Shown in pieces: positions 20,958-33,000 of a DNA stretch of 64,000 nucleotides. Source of the stretch: Spirodela intermedia. Its lineage: Eukaryota; Streptophyta; Magnoliopsida; Alismatales; Araceae. The stretch lies in the NCBI GenBank assembly GCA_902729315.2, contig LR746267.1:3790386-3854385 (forward strand). Reading direction: 5' to 3'. The notes beneath the pieces are model-generated. The model made no database searches. It was given only the letters and a program-made list of their open reading frames with translations, and was not told the DNA's origin. A program made the translations under genes and the position numbers. Numbering within the stretch: the stretch's first letter is position 1; every line of letters begins with the position of its first letter.

Positions 20958-22552
20958 TAAAATTTATAAAACTAGAAAATACGAATTTTCGGATATTTAG
21001 AAGTATTTCTAAATAAATATAGCAATTATTGTCAATAAAACTTCCAAAAACAGCGGTAATTTTCCAAGTCGATCACAGGGATGTAATATAATATCTGGTA
21101 ATTATTCAGAATTTTTCTCAATGAATACGATTTTCTATGAATTTTATACTAGAAAATAAAAAAAAAAATTTAAAATTCATGAAAAAGGGAAATAAGGGCG
21201 CGGACGTCAGGATGACGTCAGCGCCCGGCGAACGCGAATCGGGCGGAAACAGAGTTCAGCCCGGCAATTCTTACGTAAGCGATTACAGACGATTTAATTA
21301 ATCAAATTAAGATCTGTAAAAGCCGAAAGAATCGTAATAGAACAAAGTATATTTTAGTAAATTAAAATCACAAAGAAATATCACTAAATGAAGCATAAAG
21401 TAAGTTTGAAAGCAGGAAAACAGAGTTCCGCCGTCGCGACGGCGATGCGTCGGCGATGCACTGGAATCCTGAGCATTCGGGAGGATCGTTGTGCAGTGTC
21501 CACGGCCTCGAAGGCTCTCCTTGGACAAAGACGACATGGGCAATCTCTAGATCTTCTTGCGAAGTCTAGAGATCAATGAAATGGGTCGCTGAGTCGTCTC
21601 CAGCGGCTGTCACCCAGCAGAGCGGAAAAACAGCGACTTTGCAGCTCTCCGGCGGCTGTCACCCGACGGAGAGGAGCTGGATGGAGGTGGGGCGCGTGTC
21701 AGGGAGCTTCATCCTCAGGTCCGCGCAGCAAGAGGAGGCTCTTCATCGCATCTGGTACCATCTCAAGAGGTGGCGACTCGTCTCCCAGCGGATCGTCCTC
21801 TTCCCGACGACGGCTTGTTCGTCGATCAATCGGAGATGATTTACTCGATGGATTCGCGATCCTTTTATCGCGAATCGTTCAGCAATTTTAGTAGCAATGC
21901 TTCGCGAATCGCATTGACGAGATTTTTGCCGATGATCTAGCGATTCTCGTTGCTTAATCCTTCACCGGCGATTTGCAAGAAAGTCGCGATAATCAGATAA
22001 AAATATATGAATTTTGACTCTAGGAAGATTCGAACCCACGCCGGTTGTCCACCCCTTCTGAGGAAGGTGTGACGCGGGTTTAGTCCCACATCGGTTGTGC
22101 GCCGATTTTTCAGGCGAATATATAGTAATGTTAGCTTTTTAAGCAAAGTCCCGTCTCTCGCGTGTACGACCACTCCTTGCCCCACAGCCGGCTAGCCACC
22201 GGAGACGTGGAAGGGGAGTGGCGCACACGTGCCCCTATCGGTCCAAGCCGCTTGAGCCCCTGCTCGCAGCTACTCCCCGACTGAGCTTCCGACCCGCTTG
22301 TGGGCCCGGCTGGTCGGCGGGTCCCCCCCTCATTTTGTCTTATTTTTATTTCTTTTTCTTCATTTATCTCAAAAGCAAGACTGTAAAAATCATATAAATT
22401 CATGTAAAATCACATAATTACCCAAAAATTCACATTAATTAGCTGAAAACCACTTTTCACACTTTAACACAAATATAAGTCTATTTATCATGAGTTAAGG
22501 CAAAAACTATATTATTTACTAATTATTAACTCATGATAATGAAGACTTATCA
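20958..22552 (-). repeat. E2 5' LTR, missing its inner end
   Basis: It matches the other LTRs from gacttatca inward but lacks about 47 bp at the internal end. There, aaaatttataaaac of the LTR is joined to gag sequence (gaaaggattttc) through a few unassigned bases. The deletion also removed the primer site, leader and first gag codons. Confidence 0.88.
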
Positions 22553-23028
22553 CTCCTCTTGCTGCGCGGACTTGAGGATGAAGCTCTCTGACACGCGCCC
22601 CACCTCCATCAAGCTCCTCTCCATCGGGTGACAGCCGCCGGAGAGCTGCAAAGTCACCATTTTTCCGCTCCGCCGAGTGACAGCCGCCGGAGACGACTCG
22701 GCGACCCATTTCATTAATTTCTAGACTTCGTGAGAAGATCTAGAGATTGCCCACGTCGTCTTTGCCCAAGGAGAGCCTTCGAGGCCGTGGACATTGCACG
22801 ACGATCCTCCCGAACGCTCAGGATTCCAGTGCATCGCCGACACATCGCCGTCGCGACGTCGGAACTCTGTTTTCTTGCTTTCAAACTTACTTTACGCTTC
22901 ATTTAGTGATACTTTTTATGATTTTAATTTACCAAAATATACTTTGTTCTATTACGATTCTTCTGGCTTTTACAGATCTTAATTTGATTAACTAAATCGT
23001 CTGTAATCGCTTTCGTAAGAATCGCCGG
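22553..23028 (+). repeat. E1 3' LTR, segment 2 of 3
   Basis: It resumes exactly where segment 1 stopped, after a repeat of CTCCT (22553-22557), and runs to atcgccgg, where a solo LTR begins. Confidence 0.92.
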
Positions 23029-24667
23029 TGATAAGTCTTCATTATCATGAGTTAATAATTAGTAAATAATATAGTTTTAGCCTTAACTCGTGATAAATAG
23101 ACTTATATTTGTGTTAAAGTGTGAAAAGTGGTTTTCAGTTGATTAATGTGATTTTTTGGGTAATTATGTGATTTTATACGAATTTATATGATTTCTACAG
23201 TCTTACTTTTGAGATAAATGAAGAAAAAGAAATAAAACTAAAATATTGCAGAATGGGGGGACCCGCTGGCCAGCCGGGCCCGCAAGCAGGTTGGAAGCTT
23301 AGTCGGGGAGCAGTCGCGAGCAGGGGCTCAAGCGGCTTGGACCGATAGGGGCACGTGTGCGCCACTCCCCTTCCACGTCACCAGTGGCCAGCCAGCTGTG
23401 GGGCAAGGAGTGGTCGTACACGCGAGAGATGAGACTTTGCTCACAAAGCTAACATTACTATATATTCGCTTGAAAAATCGGCGCACAACTAATGTGGGAC
23501 TAAACCCGCGTCACACCTTCCTCAGAAGGGGTGGACAACCGGCGTGGGTTCGAATCTTCCTAGAGTCAAAATTCATATATTTTTATCTGATTATCGCGAC
23601 TTTCTTGCAGATCGCCGGTGAAGGATTAAGCAACGAGAATCGCTAGATCATCGGCGAAAATCTCGTCAATGCGATTCGCGAAGCATTGCTACTAAAATTG
23701 CTGAACGATTCGCGATAAAAGGATCGCGAATCCATCGAGTAAATCATCTCCGATTGATCGACGAACAAGCCGTCGTCGGGAAGAGGACGATCCGCCGGGA
23801 GACGAGTCGCCACCTCCTGAGATGGTACCAGATGCGATGAAGAGCCTCCTCTTGCTGCGCGGACCTGAGGATGAAGCTCCCTGACACGCGCCCCACCTCC
23901 ATCTAGCTCCTCTCCGTCGGGTGACAGCCGCCGGAGAGCCGCAAAGTCGCCGTTTTTCTGCTCTGTTGGGTGACAGCCGCCGGAGATGACTCAACGACCC
24001 ATTTCATTGATCTCTAGACTTCACGAGAAGATCTAGAGATTGCCCATGTCGTCTTTGTCCAAGGAGAGCCTTCGAGGCCGTGGACACTGCACAACGATCC
24101 TCCCGAACGCTCAGGATTCCGGTGCATCGCCAATGCATCGCCGTCGCGACGGCGGAACTCTGTTTTCCTGCTTTAAACTTACTTTACACTTCATTTAGTG
24201 ATATTTCTTTGTGATTTTAATTTACCAAAATATACTTTATTCTATTACGATTCTTTCGGCTTTTACAGATTTTAATTTGATTAATTAAATCGTCTGTAAT
24301 CGCTTACGTAAGAATTGCCGGGCGGAACTCTGTTTCCGCCCGATTCGCGTTCGCCGGGCGCTGACGTCATCCTGACGTCCGCGCCCTTATTTCCCTTTTT
24401 CATGAATTTTAAATATATTTCCTTTTTATTTGCTAGTATAAAATTCATAGAAAATCGTATTCATTGAGAAAAATTCTGAATAATTACCAGATATTATATT
24501 ACATCCCTATGATCGACCTGGAAAATTACCACTATTTTTGGAAGTTTTATTGAATTATAATTGCTATATTTATTTAGAAATACTTCTAAATATCCGAAAA
24601 TTTGTATTTTCTAGTTTTATAAATTTTATATTTGCGTGATTTAATATACAACGACTGAGTCACGTCA
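23029..24667 (+). mobile_element. Solo LTR nested in the E1 3' LTR
   Basis: A complete 1,639-bp LTR (TGATAAG...GTCACGTCA) has no internal region and is flanked by the 5-bp duplication GCCGG (23024-23028 and 24668-24672). It is the usual product of recombination between the two LTRs of a full element. It is independent of E2, which has its own target duplication. Confidence 0.92.
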
Positions 24668-25020
24668 GCCGGGTGGAACTATGTTTGTGCCCGATTCGTG
24701 TTCACCGGGCGCTAACGTCATCCTGACGTCCGCACCCTTATTTCCTTCTTTTTCGTGATTTTTAAATATATTTCCTTTTCATTTCCTAGTATAAAATTCA
24801 TAGAAAATCGTATTCATTGAGAAAAATTCTGAATAATTACCAAATATTATATTACATCCCTGTGATCGATCTGGAAAATTACCGTTATTTTTGGAAGTTT
24901 TATTGAATTATAATTTATATATTTATTCAGAAATACTTCTAAATATCCGAAAATTCGTATTTTCTAGTTTTATAAATTTTAGATTAGCATGATTTAATAT
25001 AAAACGACTGAGTCACGTCA
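24668..25020 (+). repeat. E1 3' LTR, segment 3 of 3
   Basis: This is the final part of the 3' LTR, ending gagtcacgtca at 25020. The right target duplication AGATA follows at 25021-25025. Confidence 0.92.
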
Positions 25021-25025
25021 AGATA

Positions 25026-26116
25026 CCATCTTGATATACTATATGATCTATGTACCACTCTTTTTTCTACTTTTATTTTTTTCTTGCATTTGTAAGTTAC
25101 CATTAATTTCTACTGAAGGTTACACTATCTAACTCAATTCCAAAAAATTTTAAATTTACAGTGCGCATTTTAAAGACAGTAGCAATTTATGTAATGAATA
25201 TAATGTTATCAAAATAATCTTTATTGAAATTTTTGTGATGACAAGCTTTAATAAACTTTGAAAGGGTTCTAAAACTCAATGTGGCCCTCTATAATATATT
25301 TTTTCATATGCTATAACTAAAGGTGATTTCTTAGATAACTAACCATTTATTGTGTTTTACATTATTAGAATTTCAATGTAGAAAGATTTATTAAGGGTAA
25401 GTTATTTCTAGCTAAAATATCTCCTAAGTAGTTTGAGCAGTTGTAATAAGCTTACTTTAATGATTTAATGATAAAATTTTGTAATGGGACCTACAAGCTG
25501 CCTTCCACCAATTTTAATGGATAATTATTTATTTCTATCAATCATCCATTCCCAATATAATCATCTTTCCTTTTTTTTCCATCAAATAGCTTATTATTTG
25601 CCAGCCTTAAAAACTTTGAATCTTAGTAACTATTTTGGCTTTCTATACAAAATGGCTTCATGTGAAGTCCATTATGAGGAAAACAAGAGAGGTTTTGAAG
25701 ATAAATTTTCTACTTTACTCTTACAATTTATTTTTTAGGCTTGAAAATATTTGACACATGTTGGTACCACAAATTTTTTTGTTAATAAATACTTGTAATT
25801 CAGAGTTCATGTAGAGGTTATGCAATCTTTTCTTAGGAAAGTCGCCAGCATACCTATGCACTTGCTTGAGGTTATATTTTTTATAAATTATGAGCATAAT
25901 TAATTAACTCATTTAATAAAATATTATTTTCTACTTCCATTAAAAAAATAGAATGAACTAAAGGTAGTGAAAGGGGTATCAATGCTCATTAGCATTTAGT
26001 AAAAGAGATATAATAGTTTTTCATTCTAAATTATTTTGTCTACCCTATGGTAAGGTATTATTTAATAATTTATGACTTATAATCTGTGTCCGTAAATATA
26101 GATGCAAGAATTATAT
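25026..26116. other. Old desaturase flank continuing beyond E1
   Basis: No gene is seen. The DNA aligns, in order and with many changes, to the tandem units: aaaactcaatgtggccctct (25271) with 47790, ccatcaaatagctta (25580) with 48028, gaagtccattatgagg (25662) with 49653, and the 25796 region with 38775 and 51406. Reading frames here (for example 25484-25738) are AT-rich chance frames. Confidence 0.65.
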
Positions 26117-26189
26117 TGACAAGAGGAAGAGAAAACTTTAGAATTGATATATCAAAGAAGAAGAGTATATGAGGTTATATAGAAAAGAG

Positions 26190-26237
<48 letters not shown>

Positions 26238-26333
26238 AGAAGAAGAAGAAGTGGAGATAGTAGAAGAAGAATAAGAACATGGAGAGAATATGTCCAAAAT
26301 GAGCATGGTGGGCTCAATAGGCTTATTCTAACA
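26117..26333 (-). repeat. Putative Ty1/copia 3' LTR (217 bp)
   Basis: On the reverse strand it runs TGTTAGAATAAG...CTTGTCA and directly follows the end of a copia RNase H frame. The left edge is set where homology to the tandem-unit flank (tatattgac) ends, so that edge is tentative. It contains the GA/GAA tract. Confidence 0.5.
26197..26250. repeat. (GA)n followed by (GAA)n
   Basis: About 19 GA units run into six GAA units inside the putative copia LTR. The 82-codon frame across it (26169-26417) is a repeat artefact. Confidence 0.9.
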
Positions 26334-27748
26334 CTCTTCCTTAAGCTAGAGCATACAAGTCAAACATACCTTGTTTGGTACACGTCATGTCATAAGAGAT
26401 CTCCACAAGACTCTTAGTGAAGATGTTCGTGAGTTGATGAGATGAGACAATATGAGTAGAGATAATACTTAACATTACCTTATTTTAGATATAATGGTAG
26501 TCAATCTTGATGTGTTTTATTCACTCATGAAATATAGGATTCTCAACAATAAAGGTGACGGTGTGATTATTACAATGCATAGGTATTGACATGAGAGATG
26601 AGATGTTAAAGTTTTTAAAGAGTGAATTGAGTCACACCATCTTTTATGCTGTTTCAATCATGGCGTGATACTCGGACTCAGCATTGAAGCAAGATACCAC
26701 CTTCTACTTTTTAGAATGCCACATGACAAAGTTGCCACCCACATATGTGTAATAACTAGTGGTGGACTTACGGTCTCCCTTGTTACTAGTATATCTTACA
26801 TCCGAGTATACTTCAATATGAAGATGCTTATGTCTTCGATAGATAAACTCTCCCTTAGGAGCTCTTTTGACGTATGTTAGAATCTATAAAACTACTTAGT
26901 AAACTAGTCAAGGTTCTTACATGAACTGGCTAAGGACACTAACCGTATACACAATGTCAAGGCGAGTCGCGGTGAGGTGAGGTAGATCAACTTCCTCAAC
27001 CATTGTCTATATTGATTAGCATCCTCTAAGAGCAAAGATGATGTATCTTAGAAGCGCGGATGTGCCTCTATAGGTGACAGTTCTAACTTACACCTAAGTA
27101 GTCTAGTCTCTTGAAATATATCAAGAGTATACTTTTGTTGAGAGAGAGCAAGCTTGCCATCTTGATAGGTAAATGCAATCTCAAAGAAGTATCGTAGAAC
27201 CCCTAGATTTTGTATATTAAAGTACTATTGTAGGTATAATTTAGTAGCTTGAATGTCTGTTTCATCACTTCTAGTCACAAGAATGTTGTCTACATAAATA
27301 GTTATGATGACAATGCCGACTTCAATACTTTTTGTAAGCACTATGGGATCCACAAGATATAGTAAAAATCTAAATTACACCAAAAGACTATTGAACTTGA
27401 TAAACCAAGTATGTGGACTTTGTCTAAGTCCGTAAATAGTGCGTTGTAAAAGACACGCATTTGATGACTCCCCATGAGTGACATATTCAAGAGATTACTC
27501 CATAACACATGCTTTTCAAAGTTGTCATAAAGAAATATATTACAAACATCCAACTGATGCAAAGATCATGCTTGATTCACCGCCAAAGAAATTATCACTC
27601 GAATAGAGTTGAGCTGAACTAATAAAGAGAACGTTTCAATATAGTCAATGTCATAGGTTTACATGAATTAACGAGCAACCAAATGAGTTTTGTGACATGT
27701 AATAGATCAATTTAGGTAATATTTGAGTGTGAAAATCTACTTACATGG
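26334..27748 (-). pseudogene. Ty1/copia relic: reverse transcriptase and RNase H
   Basis: Translating the reverse strand with frame jumps and stops gives a recognisable copia pol tail. RT starts around 27700 (LVAR, YDIDYIETFS), continues with LAVNQAWSLHQLDV near 27560, and has a catalytic motif changed from YVDD to YVDN at 27285-27296. RNase H shows AESEYHAM near 26661-26680 and the end reads NIFTKSLVE near 26420. Stops and frameshifts are frequent, so it is long dead. The upstream end is cut at 27748 where the truncated LTR of E3 begins. The gag-protease part of what is probably the same element lies at 37208-37965. Confidence 0.85.
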
Positions 27749-28455
27749 ATTCGCGATCTTTTTATCACGAATCGTTCAGCAATTTTAGTAGCAATGCTCC
27801 GCGAATCGCATTGACGAGATTTTCGCCGATGATCCAGCGATTCTCGTTGCTTAATCCTTCACCGACGATTTGCTGGAAAGTCGCGATAATCAGATAAAAA
27901 TATATGACTTTTGACTCTGGGAGGATTTGAACCCACGCCAGTTGTCCACCCCTTCTGAGGAAGGTGTGACGCGGGTTTAGTCCCACACCGGTTGTGCGTC
28001 GATTTTTCGGGTGAATATATAGTAATGTTACATTTGTAAGCAAAGTTTCTTCTCTCGCGTGTACGACCACTCCTTGCCCCACAACCGGCTGGCCACCGGT
28101 GACGTGGAAGGGGAGTGGTGGCGCACACGTGCCCCTATCGGTCCAAGCCGCTCGAGCCCCTGCTCGCGGCTACTCCCCGACCGAGCTTCCAACCCGCTTG
28201 CGGGCCCGGCTGGCCGGCGGGTCCCCCCATTTTGCAATATTTTAGTTTTATTTCTTTTTCTTCATTTATCTCAAAATCAAGACTGTAAAAATCATATAAA
28301 TTCGTATAAAATCACATAATTACCCAAAAAAAGCACATTAATCAATTGAAAACCACTTTTCACACTTTAACCCAAAGATAAGTCTATTTATCACGAGTTA
28401 AGGCTAAAACTATATTATTTACTAATTATTAACTCATGATAATGAAGACTTATCA
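27749..28455 (-). repeat. E3 3' LTR, truncated
   Basis: It starts abruptly at atggattcgcgatc, a position inside other LTR copies, and runs to gacttatca. About 930 bp of the LTR are missing. Confidence 0.9.
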
Positions 28456-29605
28456 CACCCCCCAACTTAAATCATTGCTAGTCTCTTAGCAATGGAATTA
28501 CGAAAATAAAAATTTACAAATCTCAAACATCATATTTCAATAAGAAAAATAAAAATACAATTAGAAATGATGCACCTTTAGACACTTTGGACTCTTATAT
28601 CAAGTCTTTGAGAATGATGTCAAGCACTTAAATGTTTAAGCACACCTTGGAATAACAATCTAGACTTCACTTCTTCTATTCACATCTTTATCACTTCTTC
28701 ACTCATAGATATATTTACAAAATGTTCCAATTATCAATAATCATCTAAGAATAATATTGATTCTACATTTCCCTTTTTCCATAGCTTGATTTTTGAAGTT
28801 TGCACTATATTTCTTCCTTCTTTTATAGTGGATAAGTAGCTTTTCTTGTAGACAAATTTCGACAATAAGAATGATGTCTCACACCCTCCATGTGTACTCT
28901 TAATTTTTAGGGCTTTCACTTTATCCACTTATTTTGTAGCAAGCGTTTTTTTATACACGATTTTCGACAATGAGAATGATGTCTCACACCCTCTATGTGT
29001 ACTCTTCGTTTCTAGATTTTTCACATTGCTCTCTCTTTTTTTTTCGAAATAAGTGATTTCTCCTCACAAGTCCTATAGATCAGGGTGCAAAAATCTCCAT
29101 TAAACTCAAATGATCAATCAAATTTTCACATCAAGTAAATACTATCCATCAAGATCATGAAGTGAAAATCTGTAAAATCAAATCCATGTTATCTATCATG
29201 TATCCAAGGAGTATTCCAGCATTTCATGCTACTAGATCATTCTTTTGACTCAATAATAATCTTCCTAGTATCTTTTGGTATCAATCAATCTAATTGATTT
29301 AATTTTTCATGCATGCAATATGATGTAAGAAATTTGTAAATTAGATAGTTATGACAGTTCTGTTTTCTATTTTCAGTTCTATTTTTAGCAGTAATAAATT
29401 TGTCAAAAATAAGTCAAAACTATCTTGTTTATAGCTGTAATTTCGAATTTCAGTAATATATGTCTAGGGGATTGAAATGTGAGAAAAGGGTCTCTATAAT
29501 TTCAAATTTCGGGTTGTTTTTTCCTCTGCTATTTTTGACAGTCTCTTGTTCCTAACAGAAAACCAGAAAATAGATGTTGCAGTTTTTCCGAATTTTATTT
29601 TATTT

Positions 29606-29842
29606 TTATTTTTTTAGTTGCCGTTCTAAGTTGAATAAAATGCAAACACATGTTCTTAATCGTCTTACAGCATAAATTAATAATGAATACTTCACCCCCC
29701 AACTTAAAAATGACATTGTCTCCAATGACATAGAAAAATCGAAACAGAATATGTAGAAAATATAATTTTCACGTGAAGCATGCATATATGCAAAGTTAAG
29801 CATTAAAAATGTTATCATAAATGATAAAGCTCCGAAAGACAT
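29606..29842 (-). CDS. Small hydrophobic ORF in the E3 3' region
   Basis: A 78-codon frame from the ATG at 29842 (MSFGALSF) is almost the same as the E1 frame, including both hydrophobic stretches and the SWGVK segment encoded by the G-rich tract. It stays open although gag-pol of E3 carries many stops. Coding status is uncertain. Confidence 0.25.
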   Translation of the reverse strand: MSFGALSFMITFLMLNFAYMHASRENYIFYIFCFDFSMSLETMSFLSWGVKYSLLIYAVRRLRTCVCILFNLERQLKK

Positions 29843-29976
29843 CACCTCAACCTCGTTTTTAATTTTTCCACTTCGTCTTACATGCCTCCTTCTGCACTTT
29901 TTCAAAAAAACAAATACAAAAACAAGTACTGCGAAATTCTAAGAAAAACAGAGCTTAAAAAAAATGAAATAAAAAC

Positions 29977-29994
29977 CATGGGTTGCCTCCCATG
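29977..29994 (-). other. Conserved stem-loop (E3)
   Basis: catgggttgcctcccatg is identical to the E2 copy and complementary to that of E1. It lies 39 nt after the polyprotein stop (30034-30036). Confidence 0.6.
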
Positions 29995-30033
29995 CAGCGC
30001 TGAATTTAATGTCTCTAGCTGGACTCCTTGATC

Positions 30034-33000
30034 TTACTCTTGAATTTCTTTTAATAATAAAATTTCTTTTTCTACAAGGCGTTCATGTTCTATGTAATGT
30101 TTAAGCCGCTATCCATTTACCTTAAAGTTATGATCACTTTTAGGATCTTTAATCATTACAGCCACATGATCATGTCTCTTCCACCACATAAGGCCTTTTC
30201 CATTTTGATTTTAATTTTCCTGGGAATAATTTCAGCCTAGAATCATATAACCACACCTTTTGTCCAACATCAATTTTTTTTCTGCTAATGTATTTATCAT
30301 GAAAAGTTTTAGTTTTTTCTTTATATATACTATGATTTTCATAAGCTTCATTCCTCAACTCCTCTAGTTCATGTAGCTGAAAAATTTTATGCCCACCAGC
30401 TGATTTTTCATCCATACATAAATTTTTTATAGCCCATAATGCTTTATGCTCTATTTTCACAGGAAGATGACATGGCTTTCCAAAAATGAGACGAAATGGG
30501 GACATACCTATGGGATTTTTATAAGCTGTTCTATAAGCCCATAATGCATCTTGTAATTTCGTGGGCCAATCTTTCCTATCTGGTCTAACTATTTTTCTCA
30601 AAATTCTTTGAATTTCCCTATTTGCTACTTCAGCTTGCCCATTTGTTTGGGGATGATATGGAGTGGCTACTCTATGGTGTACTCCATTCTTTTTCAACAG
30701 TTCTCTGAAATGTTTATTTGTAAAATGTGTTCCTCCATCACTAATAATCACTCTAGGACATCCAAATCTCGAAAAAATATTTTCCTGCACAAATTTCATC
30801 ACGATTTTATGATCATTAGTTCTAGTAGGAATAGCTTCCACCCACTTCGACACATAATCAATAGCAAGCAAAATTTATTCATATTTTTCAGTTGATGGGA
30901 AGGGACCCATGAAATCTATTCCCCATACATCAAAAATTTCGACTACTAACATGTTACTCATGGGCATTTCATCTTTTTTACTCATGTTACCTATAGATTG
31001 GCATGAAATACATGTTCTACTAAATTCTATAGAATCTCTAATGATTGTAGGCCAATAAAAACCACACTGAAAATTTTTTGCAGCTATTTTTCGTCTAGAG
31101 AAATGTCTTCCATAGATAGATGAATGGCACATGTTAATAATGCTATGGTATTCTTCTTTAGGAACACATCTCCTTAAAATTTGATCATTGCCCAAGTAAT
31201 ATAAACCAGGATCATGCCAAAAATAATTTCTAAGCTTAGAAAAGAAATGATGTTTTCTGTTCTTATCCCACTGTTTTAGAGTTTTTTTAGAAACTAGAAA
31301 ATTAACAATATGTGCATACCATGGTGATGGTTGATGTTGAGCTGCCATCAATTGTTCATCTGGAAATGCATCTTATAAAGGTGCTGCATTTATTCCTGTA
31401 TCATTTAATCTAGAAAGACGGTCAGCAACAGTATTCTCGAAACCTTTTTTATCTTTTATTTCTAAGTCAAATTCCTGCAACAATAAAATCCATCTTAATA
31501 AACGTGGCTTTGCATCTTTCTTATTAAACAGATATTTTAATGCTGCATGATCAGTATAAATAATAATTTTAGCTCCCAAAATATATGATCTAAACCTTTC
31601 TAATGAAAATACTACAGCTAACAACTCTTTTTCAGTCATAGTATAATTTAATTGAGCATCGGATATAGTTTTACTAGCATATGAAATTACTATGGGTTTT
31701 GACTCTTTTGTTTGTCCTAGAATGGCCCCCATTGCATAATTTGATGCATCACACATTATTTCAAAGGGAAAGGACCAATCAGGAGCTTGTAAAATGGGTG
31801 CCTCAGTAAGTAATCTTTTTATTTCGGAAAAAGACTCAAAACATTTCTCATCAAAATTAAAAGGCACATCTTTAGATAATAGCATGGTGAGAGGTTTAGA
31901 AATTTTCGAAAAATCTTGAATAAATTTTCTGTAATAACTTGCATGACCCAAGAAAGATCTAATCTGTTTTACTAAATTTGAAGGTTTCATTTTAGATATA
32001 ATATCAATTTTTGCTCTATCCACCTCTAAACCCCTTTCACTCACAATATGACCCAACACAACTGCCTCTCTAACCATAAAATGTGATTTCTCCTAACTCA
32101 AAACTAATTTTTTCTCTATCCATTTCTCAAGTACATGCTGTAAATGATTTAAGCATTCATTAAATGATTCACCAAAAACAGAAAAATCGTCCATAAAATT
32201 TTTCATACATTTTCCAATCATATCAGAAAAAATAGACAGCATACATCTTTGAAATGTGGCTGGAGCATTACATAGACCAAAAGGCATGCGTTTAAAAGCA
32301 AAAGTACCAAATGGACAAGTGAAAGTTGTTTTTTCTTGATCTAAAGGGTTTATATAAATTTGATTATAACCAGAGTATCCATCCAGAAAACAAAAAAAGT
32401 TTTTTCCAGCTAATTTTTCTAGAATTTGATCAGTAAATGGTAGGGAAAAATGATCTTTTCTAGTAACTGAATTTAATTTTCTATAATCAATGCAAACCCT
32501 ACAACCAGTAGTTAATCTTGTTTGTATTTCATCCCCATTTTCGTTTTTTATAACCGTGATCCCTGATTTTTTTGGCACCACTTGTGTAGGACTAACCCAT
32601 TTGCTATCTGAAATAGGATAAATAATATCAGCAGCCAGCCACTTTAAAATTTATTTTTTTACAATTTCCATCATGTTAGGATTTAATCTTCGTTGTGGTT
32701 CCCTACTAGTTCTAGCCCCCTCCTCTAGATATATACTATGCATGCATACACTCATATCAATGCCCCTTAGATCATCCATTTTTCAGCCCATAGCCTTCTT
32801 AGTTTTTCGAAGTACATCTATTAATTCTTCTTCCTGTTCATCACTCAAATCAGCTGCAATAATAACAAGAAATAAATTATTTTCCTCCAAGAACATATAT
32901 TTTAAACTAGAGGGAAGAGGTTTCAACTCTAAATTCAGATGATCTTCCTTTTTCTTTTCTTCTAAATTTATATTCTCTATTTCCTCTAATTCTTCCAGCA

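Larger units (their letters stand above)
15288..22552 (-). mobile_element. E2: gag-only Athila-derived element nested in the E1 3' LTR
   Basis: Reverse-oriented and bounded by LTRs of the same family, it has a perfect 5-bp target duplication CTCCT (15283-15287 and 22553-22557). The internal region holds one long gag-containing frame and the family's 3' non-coding region (stem-loop, G-rich tracts, 43-bp repeats), but no protease, RT, RNase H or integrase. It resembles the TR-GAG class of non-autonomous plant elements, which would need enzymes from a partner such as E1 or E3. A deletion has removed the end of its 5' LTR, the primer site and the gag start, so this copy cannot now be reverse transcribed normally. 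Its position makes it younger than E1. Confidence 0.9.
5738..25020 (+). mobile_element. Athila-type Ty3/gypsy retrotransposon E1 with nested insertions
   Basis: This LTR retrotransposon has a complete 5' LTR (5738-7373), a tRNA-Asp-type primer site, a single-frame gag-pol (7587-12872), a 1.6-kb 3' non-coding region and a polypurine tract. Its 3' LTR was split into three pieces by two later insertions. Removing these (15288-22552 with one CTCCT, and 23029-24667 with one GCCGG) leaves a 3' LTR of about 1,635 bp, matching the 1,636-bp 5' LTR. The order of domains (protease, RT, RNase H, integrase), the lack of a chromodomain, and motifs such as WGIDFMGPF and [10 protein letters not shown] point to the Athila/Tat group. 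The element is dead: ten in-frame stops interrupt gag-pol. Aligning the flanks with the tandem units (near 47521) confirms that this DNA was continuous before insertion. Confidence 0.93.
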
